The translations under genes and the position numbers were made by a program. Positions 10,318 through 18,503 of a stretch of DNA of 64,000 nucleotides are shown piece by piece. The notes below the pieces were generated by a model. That model was given only the letters and a program-made list of their open reading frames with translations, searched no databases and had not been told where the DNA came from. Source of the stretch: Nocardioides sp. SLBN-35 (GTDB lineage Bacteria > Actinomycetota > Actinomycetes > Propionibacteriales > Nocardioidaceae); contig NZ_VFNU01000001.1 of assembly GCF_006715725.1 (NCBI RefSeq), forward strand, positions 1,922,001 through 1,986,000. The letters are read 5' to 3'. The number at the start of each line of letters is the position of its first letter. Position 1 is the stretch's first letter.

Positions 10318-11517
10318 TCACTGCAGGCTCGTGCGCGGCTCACCGTTGAGCAGGCCGGTGCCGGTGCGGACGCAGGCCCCGCCCCTCGGCGTACCCGAGT
10401 TGTAGGCCTGGCGCACGCACGAGCGCACCGCGAGCTGCCCCCAGTAGTTCGGGTGCAGCGACTCCTGGATGAAGTACGGCGAGTCGCCGGCCGTGGTGAC
10501 CGTGCGGATCTGGTTCACCCACTCCGTGCGGTCCACCGCCCCGGCGCTGGTCCAGCTCGCCAGGCCGACCTCCTCGTAGAGCCCGACGCCGGACTCGCAC
10601 AGCCGGCGGCCGTTGAAGGTGCCGGCCAGGTCGAGCACCTTCGCGTTGGTGATGCCCGCCTGCGTGATCGCGCCGGTGACGGTGTTGTTGATCGTCGGCA
10701 GCGCCGAGCTGTTGGCCCAGTCGGCGTCGGCGTTCCAGAAGCCGCAGCCACCGGTGTTCTGCCGGGTGTAGCCGCTCTGGCTGTAGCGGAAACCCGCACC
10801 GCCCGGGATCGGTGACGGATAGGTCTGGACGAGCATCGTCCACTGGCTGTCGGCGTACCCGGCGTTGCGCATCGCGGTGCGGACGTTGGTCAGCGCCCCG
10901 GCGATGCGGGTCCTCACCGCGGCGACGTTGGTGCTGGTGAAGTTGCTGGTGACGCTGCTGTCGTCCTTGCAGTAGTCCTTCCACCACGACGGCGAGAGCA
11001 GGAAGTCCTGGACGCACTGCTGCACGATGCCGGCGAAGTTGAAGTCGTTGCCGCCGATCGACACCACGACCATCCTCACGTTGCTGGTCGTCGCCAGGGT
11101 CTGCAGCGCCCGCGCCTGCCCGACGCCCTCGCTGCCGCTGTAGAAGTCGAGGCCAGGCTTGAACGTGTCCCCGGTCGCCGTCGCCGTCTTGGCGCCCGAG
11201 CAGGCCAGGTTGACGCTCCTGACCCCGCCGCCGATGTGCACCTCGGCGCTCTTCGACCGGTGGCAGCGGTTGATGGTCTCGCCGGTCCCCGAGGCGTTGT
11301 CGTCGTAGGCACTCGAGCCGAGCGCGTCGGCTCGCGTGCTGCTGGTGTTGGACGAGCCGGCCCACCGGCCGGCCTCCCCGGAGATGTAGGAGTCGCCGAC
11401 CGACACCACGGTCGGGGTGCCGACCCCCGGGCCGTCGGCGTGGGCGGGGGATGCGGTGAGCGGTGCGACGAGCGCGGCTCCGGTGAGGGCCAGGGCGGCC
11501 GTGAGGGTACGGATCAT
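10318..11517 (-). CDS. Secreted SGNH/GDSL-family hydrolase (lipase or esterase)
   Basis: Exported esterase-type enzyme of 399 residues. A Sec signal peptide (about residues 1-27, ending SPAHA) is followed by block I GDSYISGEAG with nucleophile Ser43, block III SIGGNDFNF (oxyanion-hole Asn) and block V SLHPNYWGQ near the C-terminus (catalytic His about 355). Several Cys are spaced as in extracellular actinobacterial SGNH lipases that carry disulfides. Substrate unknown; lipids or acylated polysaccharides are typical. It is convergent with secA. The start fits a TACGTT box six bases upstream on its strand, next to a CRP-type operator half-site pair. Confidence 0.88.
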   Translation of the reverse strand: MIRTLTAALALTGAALVAPLTASPAHADGPGVGTPTVVSVGDSYISGEAGRWAGSSNTSSTRADALGSSAYDDNASGTGETINRCHRSKSAEVHIGGGVRSVNLACSGAKTATATGDTFKPGLDFYSGSEGVGQARALQTLATTSNVRMVVVSIGGNDFNFAGIVQQCVQDFLLSPSWWKDYCKDDSSVTSNFTSTNVAAVRTRIAGALTNVRTAMRNAGYADSQWTMLVQTYPSPIPGGAGFRYSQSGYTRQNTGGCGFWNADADWANSSALPTINNTVTGAITQAGITNAKVLDLAGTFNGRRLCESGVGLYEEVGLASWTSAGAVDRTEWVNQIRTVTTAGDSPYFIQESLHPNYWGQLAVRSCVRQAYNSGTPRGGACVRTGTGLLNGEPRTSLQ

Positions 11518-11523
11518 GGCGGA

Positions 11524-11543
11524 AACGTAGTGACTCAGATCAC
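11524..11543 (-). promoter_or_regulatory. Promoter and CRP/GlxR-like site of the SGNH hydrolase gene
   Basis: On the minus strand TACGTT (11529-11524) lies six bases before the ATG. Directly upstream is GTGA-CTCAGA-TCAC (11530-11543), which matches the dyad of actinobacterial cAMP-receptor-type regulators. The position overlapping the -35 area would suit repression. Related sites are at 30857 and 33822. Confidence 0.45.
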
Positions 11544-11575
11544 ATCTGAACAGGGGTCACATTCCGGAGGATCTC

Positions 11576-12100
11576 TCACGAGAAGTCGAGCGCGGTGCAG
11601 ATCCACCGCTGGTCGGACCTCTCGAAGCGCGCCGCGACGGCCCGCGAGCGCTCGCCGTGGCGCACGCGCACGCCGCACTCGACCACCTCGTCGGTGATGA
11701 AGCACGCGTGCACACTCTGCACCCGCGGCCGGACCGGTTGGACCCGGGCCAGCCCGGGCTGGTGACCCCCGGCGCGGGCGACGAGGAGGGCGCGACGGTG
11801 CAGGTCGGCGTACACGTCGCGCGTGGTCCAGCGGACCAGCTGGGAGACCGGGCGGTCACCGCCGACGATCTCGACGGCCGCCTGGACGAAGCGGTGGGTC
11901 CACTCCTCGATGGCGTGGCGCAACCGCTGGTCGATCGGTACGACGACCGCCCCCGGCCGCGCGGGCGGCCGGTGTCGCGACCGGGCCGGTGCGCGCGGCG
12001 GGGACTGGCGGGGGAGCAGGGCGAGGGCGAGCGTGCCCTGGGTGGGGCTGACCGGGACCGGCACCCGGAGGCCGACGAGCTCGTGCGGGACAGCGGACAT
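11576..12100 (-). CDS. Rv3235-like protein (DUF6459)
   Basis: 174 residues. The N-terminal third is Pro/Arg-rich and probably disordered. The C-terminal domain (about 60-174) has the pattern of the mycobacterial Rv3235 family: AIEEWTHRFVQAAVEIVGGDRPVSQ, then WTTRDVYADLHRRA, and a final beta part with VRVRHGERSRAVAARFE. The family is restricted to actinobacteria and tends to sit close to secA, as here; its molecular role is not known. A strong ribosome site (AGGAGG) sits just before the ATG at 12100. It lies 20 bases downstream of the LysM gene in the same direction and is probably cotranscribed. Confidence 0.75.
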   Translation of the reverse strand: MSAVPHELVGLRVPVPVSPTQGTLALALLPRQSPPRAPARSRHRPPARPGAVVVPIDQRLRHAIEEWTHRFVQAAVEIVGGDRPVSQLVRWTTRDVYADLHRRALLVARAGGHQPGLARVQPVRPRVQSVHACFITDEVVECGVRVRHGERSRAVAARFERSDQRWICTALDFS

Positions 12101-12121
12101 GGTTCCTCCTGGGTGGGCGGG

Positions 12122-12751
12122 TCAGTTGCGCGGCAGGCGGAGCATCTGCCCCGGCTGGATGAGGTCGGGGTCGGGGTCGAGCCGGTCGGTGTTGAGCGCG
12201 CGGACCCGCAGCCAGTACGACGCCACGTCGGCCCGCGACGCCGCCGGGCCGAGCCGCCGCTCGGCGATCGTCCACAGCGAGTCGCCGGCGCGGACGGTGA
12301 CGACGTCGGTGGCGAGGGCGCCGTGCCGTGGGTCGACCGGCCGGTCGGGGAGCGGCAGGCCGGCGAGGGCCTCGGCGCTCAGGGGGGCGCCGGTGCCGAC
12401 CGGGGTGTCGCTTCCGGCGTGGGCGGGGGCGCTGGTGGTCGCGAGGACGGTGACGCCGCAGGCGGCGAGAAGGGCGAGCCGGACCGGCCCGACGGCCCGG
12501 CGCGACGACACGCGGTGGCGCAGCACGTCGCGGACCACCTCGGTGGTCGCCAGCCAGAGCAGCAGGCCGGCCACCGGGGCGGCGGCCGCGCAGGCCTGCA
12601 CCAAGAGGTCGGCGAAGGTCGGCCCCGGCGCGGTGGCCAGCGCGCGGACCAGGGGCGCCGTCAGTGCGACGAGCCCGGCCTGCGCGGCCGTGACGGTGAG
12701 CCAGAGCAGGGTGGCGCGGACGCGCACCCGGCCGGCAGCGGCGAGATCCAT
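12122..12751 (-). CDS. LysM-domain membrane protein
   Basis: 209 residues. Two or three hydrophobic segments (about 13-38, 49-70 and 88-110) anchor it, and a C-terminal LysM module (about 148-206: VRAGDSLWTIAERRLG ... LIQPGQMLRLP) is placed outside, where it can bind peptidoglycan glycan chains. Anchored LysM proteins of this build act as cell-wall-binding scaffolds; no catalytic domain is present. It is followed by the Rv3235-like gene on the same strand and is divergent from the unknown gene at 12835, with an 83-base region between them. Confidence 0.82.
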   Translation of the reverse strand: MDLAAAGRVRVRATLLWLTVTAAQAGLVALTAPLVRALATAPGPTFADLLVQACAAAAPVAGLLLWLATTEVVRDVLRHRVSSRRAVGPVRLALLAACGVTVLATTSAPAHAGSDTPVGTGAPLSAEALAGLPLPDRPVDPRHGALATDVVTVRAGDSLWTIAERRLGPAASRADVASYWLRVRALNTDRLDPDPDLIQPGQMLRLPRN

Positions 12752-12834
12752 CCCGAGAGAACCTTTGCGTTTGCTTCCGTTTGACTCAGGATGTGTTCGT
12801 TCAACCTCGATGTCAACCGTGAAGGGCGGAGCCT

Positions 12835-13401
12835 GTGGACGACGAGCGTGCGAGGCTGGCCCCCATGGGCTGGGAGGACGAGCTGTTCGCGCTCTTCGAC
12901 GACCTCGAGGACCAGGCCAGCGCTCTCTACTCGGCCGAGCGCGACCTCGAGGTGGCCGACCGCAGCCGGGCGGAGTACCAGCAGGTCACCCTCGCGAGCC
13001 GGCTGATGGCGAGCGTCGCGCAGCCCGTGACGCTGGGCGTGCTCGGCGTCGGACCAGTCAGCGGGACTCTCGAGCGGGTCGCCGACGGCTGGCTCCTCCT
13101 CGCGGCCGGCGACCACGACTGGATCGTGGCCCACGGGGCCGTGACGACCGTGGCCGGTACCTCGGAGCGGTCGGTTCCCGAGGTCGCCTGGTCACCGCTC
13201 ACCCGGCTCGGCCTCGCCTCCGCCCTGCGCCGGATCGCCGAGGCCGGCGAGCCGTGCCTGCTCCACCTGCGCGACGGCGGGCGCCACGACGGCCTGCTGC
13301 GCCGGGTCGGCGCCGACTTCTGCGAGCTCGCCACCGGCGAGGACCGCCGGACGGTGCTGGTCGCGTTCAGCGCGCTCGCGGCGGCGCAGTCACGCTCGTG
13401 A
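12835..13401 (+). CDS. Unknown cytoplasmic protein, possible Sm-like/beta-barrel fold
   Basis: Function not recognised. 188 residues from a GTG, or 178 from the ATG at 12865 (MGWEDELFALFDDLEDQ). The N-terminal part is acidic and helical and contains ALYSAERDLEVADRSRAEYQQV; the rest alternates short strands and turns (GPVSGTLERVADGWLLLAAGDHDWIVA, then CLLHLRDGGRHDGLLRRVGADFCELA), a two-fold repeat of small beta units. No signal peptide or membrane segment. It shares a divergent promoter region with the LysM gene (TTGACT at 12781 could be its -35). Its last 12 bases overlap the convergent monooxygenase gene. Confidence 0.65.
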   Translation: MDDERARLAPMGWEDELFALFDDLEDQASALYSAERDLEVADRSRAEYQQVTLASRLMASVAQPVTLGVLGVGPVSGTLERVADGWLLLAAGDHDWIVAHGAVTTVAGTSERSVPEVAWSPLTRLGLASALRRIAEAGEPCLLHLRDGGRHDGLLRRVGADFCELATGEDRRTVLVAFSALAAAQSRS

Positions 13402-14415
13402 CGACCCGCCCGCCAGCCGTAGGACGACCCGCCCGGCGCGCGGGGACAGGGCGAGCCGGCGCGCCGCCGCCGCGGCCGCGCGGGTGCGCTGGCCCGGCCG
13501 CAGCCGCGAGCGTGCGTAGCGTCGTACGCCGTCTGGGCCGTCCTCGTTGAGCGCCTCGCCGAGCGCGATCGCATCGACCATCGCCTCGCAGGCGCCCCGG
13601 CCGAGGTTCGGTGACATCGCGTGCGCGGCGTCGCCGACCAGGATGAAGCGCCCGCGCACCAGGGACCGGGGGCGGCGGGACTCGAGGATCGTGTTGACCA
13701 CCATCTGCTCGGGGTCCGCTGCGGCCAGCGTCTCCCGGACCAGGGCGGGCCAGCCGGCGTAGGCCTCGCGTGCCCAGGCCAGCGCGTCGGCGGGTGCCTC
13801 CTCGCCGCGTCGTGCGGAGGCGTACCAGTTGGTGCCCATGCCGTGCGGCAGCCGGTTGGGGCCGGTCCCGAAGAGCATCCCGTCGCCCCAGAACTCGCGC
13901 ATCTGGTCGAGCGGCATGCTCGGCGGCGTCAGCGCCACGCCGCGGATCGCCACGATGCCGGTGTCGCGCGGCTCGTCGCCCCACGCCTGCCGCCGTACGA
14001 CGCTGCGCGCGCCGTCCGCGGCCACGACGAGATCGCCGTCGAGGGCGGTCGCGTCGGTGACGTGGCTCTGCACGCGCGCCACCGTGTCGGGGACCGCGCC
14101 GTCCAGGACCGCGAGCAGCGCCGGGCGGGCGATCGCCCACATCGTGGCACCCTGCCGCGACATCGTGACCGGGCGACGCGCACTGTCGGCGGTGATGACG
14201 GCGGAGGTGAGGGCGTAGCCGCCGTCGCGCACCGGCTCGGCGAGCTTGATCCGCTCGAGCGCGTCGAGAGCGAACGGCCAGATCCCGAACACGGTCGGGA
14301 CCGTGCGGCGGCCGGGCTGTCGCTCGACGAGCGTCACGTCGTACGTCGTGGGGTCGAGGGTCGCCGCGAGGGTGAGGCCGGCGACGCCCCCGCCGACCAC
14401 GGTGATGGTGAGCAT
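13390..14415 (-). CDS. FAD-dependent aromatic-type monooxygenase
   Basis: Flavoprotein hydroxylase of the PHBH class, cytoplasmic, 341 residues. The N-terminal FAD-binding Rossmann motif is VVGGGVAGLTLAATL (6-20) with an acidic residue ending the second strand (VTLVERQPG). The middle ADGARSVVRR matches the DG motif that also contacts NAD(P)H, and the second FAD motif is VGDAAHAMSPNLGRGACEAM. The substrate is unknown; family members hydroxylate aromatics, polyketides or antibiotics. Divergent from a TetR-family gene with a perfect operator-like palindrome between the two starts, so that regulator very likely controls it. Confidence 0.88.
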   Translation of the reverse strand: MLTITVVGGGVAGLTLAATLDPTTYDVTLVERQPGRRTVPTVFGIWPFALDALERIKLAEPVRDGGYALTSAVITADSARRPVTMSRQGATMWAIARPALLAVLDGAVPDTVARVQSHVTDATALDGDLVVAADGARSVVRRQAWGDEPRDTGIVAIRGVALTPPSMPLDQMREFWGDGMLFGTGPNRLPHGMGTNWYASARRGEEAPADALAWAREAYAGWPALVRETLAAADPEQMVVNTILESRRPRSLVRGRFILVGDAAHAMSPNLGRGACEAMVDAIALGEALNEDGPDGVRRYARSRLRPGQRTRAAAAAARRLALSPRAGRVVLRLAGGSSRA

Positions 14416-14429
14416 CCTCGGACGGTACT

Positions 14430-14460
14430 ACTACATCTGTAGTTACACAACAGATGTAGT
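14430..14460. promoter_or_regulatory. TetR-type operator between monooxygenase and regulator
   Basis: Perfect inverted repeat of 11 bases, ACTACATCTGT (14430-14440) and ACAGATGTAGT (14450-14460), with a nine-base spacer. The left arm is itself near-palindromic (CTACATCTGTAG). The sequence is conspicuously AT-rich in this genome and fills the 53-base divergent gap, so binding would block both promoters. Confidence 0.75.
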
Positions 14461-14468
14461 GTCACCGG

Positions 14469-15008
14469 GTGCCCACCCGTCCTGAGCTCGTCGCCGACGC
14501 CGCCGTCACCGTCCTCGCGCGCGACGGGCTGCGGAGCCTGACCCACCGTGCGGTCGACGCCGAGGCCGCCCTGCCCGCCGGCAGCACCTCCAACTGCTTC
14601 CGCAGCCGCACCGCCCTCCTGGAGGCGGTCGTGGACCGCCTCGAGGAGCTGGACCGGGCCGCCATCACCGCGGGTCCGCCGCCGGACCCGACCTCGATGC
14701 CGGCCCTCGCGGCGTACCTGTCCGGCAACGTGCGGCTGATGACCTCGCGCCGCCACGTCCGCACCACCCGGGCCCGGCTCGTGCTGCTGCTCGACGAGAC
14801 CGCCGGGCCCGCCATGGAGGAGGGGCACCGTCGCTTCCTCGGGATGCTCGAGGCGATGCTCGCGCAGGGTGGTCATCCCACCCCGGGGCCGACGGCGCGG
14901 GCCGTCAGCGACCTGTTGGACGGGGCGCTCATGCACGCCGCGTCGGTCCGATCGCGGACCATTGACGTCGCGGAGCTGTCCGCCGCCGTGGAGCGCCTGC
15001 TGGCCTGA
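14469..15008 (+). CDS. TetR/AcrR family transcriptional regulator
   Basis: 179 residues. The N-terminal helix-turn-helix is in LVADAAVTVLARDGLRSLTHRAVDAEA with the recognition helix in PAGSTSNCFRSRTALLEAVV (about 36-55). The C-terminal ligand domain is all-helical and has the WHG-type pattern LVLLLDETAGPAMEEGHRRFL. The GTG start lies nine bases after the operator palindrome, so the message is leaderless or nearly so and the gene is probably autoregulated. Its ligand may be the substrate or product of the divergent flavin monooxygenase. Confidence 0.85.
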   Translation: MPTRPELVADAAVTVLARDGLRSLTHRAVDAEAALPAGSTSNCFRSRTALLEAVVDRLEELDRAAITAGPPPDPTSMPALAAYLSGNVRLMTSRRHVRTTRARLVLLLDETAGPAMEEGHRRFLGMLEAMLAQGGHPTPGPTARAVSDLLDGALMHAASVRSRTIDVAELSAAVERLLA

Positions 15009-15094
15009 GGTTCAGGTGGCCGAGCCGCTTCGCGGCTGGCTCCTCGCTCGCGCTGAGCGCTTCGAGCTCGTTCCTCGCTCGGCGCTCGCGCTCG
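15009..15094. other. Convergent intergenic region with terminator-like hairpin
   Basis: Between the TetR gene and tatB there is a hairpin AGCCGC-TTC-GCGGCT (15023-15037) followed by a low-complexity stretch of CTCGCT/GCGCTC words (15041-15094) that can fold in several ways. No T-run and no ORF. It probably ends transcription from both sides. Confidence 0.45.
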
Positions 15095-15451
15095 CTACGT
15101 CGCCTCGAAGTCGTACGGCGGCAGCTCGCCCGGCTCCAGCATCCGCACCGGTGCGGGGGAGTCGTCCTCGCCCGCGCTGCGGATGGTGTCCTCGAGGTCG
15201 TCGAGCTCGGCCATCGCCTCGGCGATGTGCTTGCGGACGATCGCGCGCGGGTCGAGGTCGGTCAGCTCGAGGTCGGCGTACTCCGGGCCGAGCTCGGAGC
15301 GCAGCTCGTCACGCGCGTTGGTGGCGAACTTGCGCAGCTCCCGCATCAGCCGGCCGGCCTGCCGGGCCAGGTCGGGCAGCTTGTCGGGGCCGAACACGAG
15401 CACGGCGAGGAACGCGATGACGACGAGCTCGCCGAACCCGATCCCGAACAC
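15095..15451 (-). CDS. tatB: Sec-independent (Tat) translocase subunit TatB
   Basis: Component of the Tat receptor complex (TatBC) that recognises twin-arginine signal peptides at the inner face of the membrane. 118 residues from a GTG. The single N-terminal TM helix FGIGFGELVVIAFLAVLVFG ends in the conserved FGPDKLP hinge, followed by the amphipathic helix PDLARQAGRLMRELRKFAT and a charged, partly acidic tail. The N-terminal Gly-Glu pair (FGELV) and the tail length fit TatB rather than TatA. It lies 36 bases downstream of mrp on the same strand, a common actinobacterial arrangement. Confidence 0.9.
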   Translation of the reverse strand: MFGIGFGELVVIAFLAVLVFGPDKLPDLARQAGRLMRELRKFATNARDELRSELGPEYADLELTDLDPRAIVRKHIAEAMAELDDLEDTIRSAGEDDSPAPVRMLEPGELPPYDFEAT

Positions 15452-15487
15452 CCGCCAGCCGCCCCTTCTCCGTCGTAGCCGTGCGGG

Positions 15488-16669
15488 TCAGAACTTACTG
15501 GTCGGGGTCAGTCCCAGCTGCATGCCGGCCAGTCCTCGGCCACGCCCGCCCAGTCGCTCGGCCACCGCGCTGAGCGCGAGAGCGGCGGGCGAGGTGGGGT
15601 CGGACTCGACGATCGGCTTGCCGGCGTCGCCACCCTCGCGCAGCGCGACGTCCAGCGGAATCTCGCCGAGCAGCGGCACGTCGTACCCGAAGCGCTCGGA
15701 CAGCGTCGCGGCCACCCGCTCGCCGCCGCCGGTGCCGAAGATCTCGAGGCGGTGCTCCTTGCCCTCGTCCGCGCAGTGGGGGCAGGGGAGGTAGCTCATG
15801 TTCTCGACGACGCCCACGACGCGCTGGTGCATCATCGAGGCCATCGTGCCGGCGCGCTCGGCGACCTCGGCCGCGGCCTCCTGCGGGGTGGTCACCACGA
15901 CCACCTCGGCGCCGGGCAGGTGCTGGCCGAGCGAGATGGCGATGTCGCCGGTGCCCGGGGGCAGGTCGAGGAGGAGGACGTCGAGGTCGCCCCAGTAGAC
16001 GTCGGCGAGCATCTGCACGAGGGCGCGGTCGAGCATCGGCCCGCGCCAGGCGACGACCTGGTCGCGCCGCGGCTTGAGCATGCCGATCGAGATCACCGAG
16101 ACGCCCGACGGGGTCGGGACCGGCATGATCAGGTCGTCGACCTGGGTCGGCCGGGCGTCGGCGACACCGAGCATGGCGGGGATAGAGTGGCCGTAGATGT
16201 CGGCGTCGACGAGGCCGACCTTGCGGCCGGCCTGGGCCAGCGCGATCGCCAGGTTCGCGGTCAGCGACGACTTTCCGACGCCGCCCTTGCCGGAGGCGAT
16301 GGCGAAGACCTTGGTCAGCGAGCCGGGCTGCGCGAACGGGATCTCGCGCTGCGCCTGGCCGCCCCGCAGCGTCTCGTGCAGGCCCGAGCGCTGCTCGGCG
16401 CTCATCACGCCGAGCTCGACCTCGACCCCGGTCACCCCGGGCAGGGCGGTCACGGCGGCCGACACGTCGCGGCTGATGGTGTCCTTGAGCGGACAGCCCG
16501 CCACCGTCAGCAGCGCCTTGACGGTGACGACCGAGCCGCCGTCGCCGGCCGCGATGTCCACGCCCTCGACCATCCCGAGCTCGGTGATGGGGCGCTTGAT
16601 CTCGGGGTCGTTGACCTTGCTGAGCGCGGTCATGACCTGCTCGACGGACGGGGACTGCGTGGTAGTCAC
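15488..16669 (-). CDS. mrp: Mrp/NBP35-type Fe-S cluster carrier ATPase
   Basis: Cytoplasmic P-loop ATPase thought to carry Fe-S clusters to apoproteins. 393 residues in two domains. An N-terminal MIP18/DUF59 domain (about 8-90, with DPEIKRPITELGMV and LTVAGCPLKD, whose Cys is the conserved one) precedes the MinD/ParA-type ATPase with deviant Walker A SGKGGVGKSS (126-135), Walker A' VDADIYGHS and LLDLPPGTGD. The C-terminal YLPCPHC holds the CxxC cluster-binding pair. GTG start with a TAGACT box eight bases before it. tatB follows. Confidence 0.93.
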   Translation of the reverse strand: MTTTQSPSVEQVMTALSKVNDPEIKRPITELGMVEGVDIAAGDGGSVVTVKALLTVAGCPLKDTISRDVSAAVTALPGVTGVEVELGVMSAEQRSGLHETLRGGQAQREIPFAQPGSLTKVFAIASGKGGVGKSSLTANLAIALAQAGRKVGLVDADIYGHSIPAMLGVADARPTQVDDLIMPVPTPSGVSVISIGMLKPRRDQVVAWRGPMLDRALVQMLADVYWGDLDVLLLDLPPGTGDIAISLGQHLPGAEVVVVTTPQEAAAEVAERAGTMASMMHQRVVGVVENMSYLPCPHCADEGKEHRLEIFGTGGGERVAATLSERFGYDVPLLGEIPLDVALREGGDAGKPIVESDPTSPAALALSAVAERLGGRGRGLAGMQLGLTPTSKF

Positions 16670-16677
16670 AACCCCTG

Positions 16678-16683
16678 AGTCTA
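16678..16683 (-). promoter_or_regulatory. Leaderless-type -10 box of mrp
   Basis: Minus-strand TAGACT, eight bases before the mrp GTG. Its TAG is also the stop codon of the upstream DUF1003 gene, so mrp can be transcribed separately from the run above it. Confidence 0.5.
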
Positions 16684-17220
16684 CGGAGGGGGCGCAGCGA
16701 CCTCGTCGGCGCCGTCCTCGTGAGACTGCGCACGCTCCTCGGCCCGCTCGTCCAGGTCCGAGAGCAGCGACCGCAGCTCGGAGCGCAGGAAGTCGCGGGT
16801 GGCGACCTCGCCGACCGCCATCCGCAGCGAGGCGACCTCACGGGCGAGGAACTCCATGTCGGCGTGCGCGCGGGCGTCGGCCTGCCGGTCCTGCTCGGCG
16901 ACCACCCGGTCGCGGGCCTCCTGGCGGTTCTGCGCGAGCAGGATCAACGGCGCGGCGTACGACGCCTGCAGGCTCAGCATCAGCGTCAGGAAGATGAACG
17001 GGTAGTCGTCGAAGCGCAGGTCGCGGGGTGCGAACAGGTTCCAGCAGATCCAGCCGACCACGAACAGTGTCATGTAGATCAGGAAGGTCGCCGTGCCCAT
17101 GAACCGGGCGAACTGCTCGGCGAAGACGCCGAACGTGTCGGCGTTGTAGGAGGGCCGCCGGACCAGCTGGCGCCGCTCGTCGCGCGGCGTGTCGAGCCGC
17201 TCGCGGCGTGCCTCGCTCAC
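16681..17220 (-). CDS. DUF1003 family membrane protein
   Basis: 179 residues from the GTG at 17220, which overlaps the stop of the upstream CBS-domain gene (GTGA). A hydrophilic N-terminus is followed by the DUF1003 core: FARFMGTATFLIYMTLFVVGWICWN (first TM), a short loop DLRFDDYPF, and FIFLTLMLSLQASYAAPLILLAQNRQ (second TM), then a long charged coiled-coil tail. Longer upstream reading frame exists only as an overlap with the neighbour. The function of the family is unknown; pairing with an MgtE_N/CBS protein is frequent in actinobacteria and hints at ion homeostasis, which is inference only. Confidence 0.85.
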   Translation of the reverse strand: MSEARRERLDTPRDERRQLVRRPSYNADTFGVFAEQFARFMGTATFLIYMTLFVVGWICWNLFAPRDLRFDDYPFIFLTLMLSLQASYAAPLILLAQNRQEARDRVVAEQDRQADARAHADMEFLAREVASLRMAVGEVATRDFLRSELRSLLSDLDERAEERAQSHEDGADEVAAPPP

Positions 17221-18476
17221 GATCCGCCCTTCCCGCGCTCGCGGGCCCGCTCGCGCCAGTTGGCGGGGAGCATGTGGTCGAGCAGGTCGTCGACGGTGAC
17301 CGCGCCGATCAGCCGCCGGTCCTCGTCGACGACGGGCGCCGCGACCAGGTTGTACGTCGCCAGGTGGGCGGCCACCTCGTCGATGCTCGCCTCGGGCCGC
17401 AGCCACTCCATCGAGTCGTCGAGGGCGCCGGCGACCAGGGTCGAGGGCGGCTCGCGGAGCAGCCGCTGGATGTGGGCGACGCCGAGCAGCTTGCCGGTGG
17501 GGGTCTCCAGTGGCGGGCGGCACACGTAGACCAGCGCGGCGAGCGCCGGGGTCAGCTCGGGGTTGCGGACGTGGGCGAGCGCGTCGGCGATGGTCGCGTC
17601 CGGACCGAGGATGACCGGCTCGGAGGTCATCATCGCGCCGGCGGTGTTCTCGACGTACGACATCAGGCGGCGCACGTCCTCGGCCTCCTCGGGCTCCATC
17701 AGCCCGAGCAGGATCTCGGCGGTCTCGGGCGGCAGGTCGCTCACCAGGTCGGCCGCGTCGTCCGGCGACATCTCCTCGAGGACGTCGGCCGCGCGCTCGG
17801 AGTCGAGGCCCTTGAGGATCTCGACCTGGTCGTCCTCGGGCAGCTCCTCGAGGACGTCGGCGAGCCGCTCGTCGTCGAGCGCCAGCGCGACCGCCGTACG
17901 ACGCTCCGGGGGCAGGTCGTGCAGGATGCTCGCCGCGTCGGCGGGCCGCATCTCGTTGAGGGCCGCGACCAGGTGGGTCGCGCCCTGCCGGTCGTCGGTG
18001 CGGGTCAGGCCGACCACGTCACGCCACTCGACCACGTGGGACTGCCCGCGGCGCCGGAAGCCCTTCGACGGCTCGCGCACGGCGACGCGGCTCAGCACCC
18101 AGTCCCGGGTGCGGGCGGGCTCCATCGCGACGTCGTACACCGTGCCGGTCACGCCGCTGTCCTTGATGGTGACGGTCCGGTCGAGCATCTGCCCGATGAC
18201 CAGGGTCTCGGTCGAGCGCTGCTCGAAGCGGCGCATGTTGAGCAGGCCGGTCGTGTAGACGTGGCCGCTGTCGATGTTGGTCACCCGGGTCATCGGCACG
18301 AAGATCCGGCGCCGGCCGAACACCTCGGCGACCATCCCGAGCACGCGCGGCTGGGTCCCCTCGGTGCGCAGGGTCACGACCAGGTCGCGGACCTTCCCGA
18401 CCTGGTCGCCCTGGGGGTCGAAGATCGGGAGCCCGACCAGCCTGGCCGCGAACACGCGGGTAGGGGTGGTGCTCAC
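17217..18476 (-). CDS. Soluble MgtE N-domain/CBS-domain protein with PRC-barrel-like N-terminus
   Basis: 419 residues, without transmembrane segments. Order of domains: PRC-barrel-like segments (about 8-160, with LVGLPIFDPQGDQVGKVRDLVV and a second copy around TVTIKDSGVTGTVYDVAME), then MgtE_N superhelix repeats (about 175-275; DAASILHDLPPERR, ADVLEELPEDDQVEIL, AADVLEEMSPDDAADLV), then two CBS motifs (about 285-400). In MgtE these domains gate a Mg2+ channel, but the channel itself is missing here, so it is a sensor or adaptor rather than a transporter. GTG 18476 is preferred because TAGCGT lies eight bases before it; a TTG at 18485 gives three more residues. Confidence 0.85.
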   Translation of the reverse strand: MSTTPTRVFAARLVGLPIFDPQGDQVGKVRDLVVTLRTEGTQPRVLGMVAEVFGRRRIFVPMTRVTNIDSGHVYTTGLLNMRRFEQRSTETLVIGQMLDRTVTIKDSGVTGTVYDVAMEPARTRDWVLSRVAVREPSKGFRRRGQSHVVEWRDVVGLTRTDDRQGATHLVAALNEMRPADAASILHDLPPERRTAVALALDDERLADVLEELPEDDQVEILKGLDSERAADVLEEMSPDDAADLVSDLPPETAEILLGLMEPEEAEDVRRLMSYVENTAGAMMTSEPVILGPDATIADALAHVRNPELTPALAALVYVCRPPLETPTGKLLGVAHIQRLLREPPSTLVAGALDDSMEWLRPEASIDEVAAHLATYNLVAAPVVDEDRRLIGAVTVDDLLDHMLPANWRERARERGKGGS

Positions 18477-18484
18477 GAAGCGCA

Positions 18485-18490
18485 ACGCTA
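18485..18490 (-). promoter_or_regulatory. Leaderless-type -10 box of the MgtE_N/CBS gene
   Basis: Minus-strand TAGCGT, eight bases before the GTG at 18476. It supports that start over the upstream TTG. Confidence 0.45.
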
Positions 18491-18503
18491 CCGGTCGCGG
18501 CTG

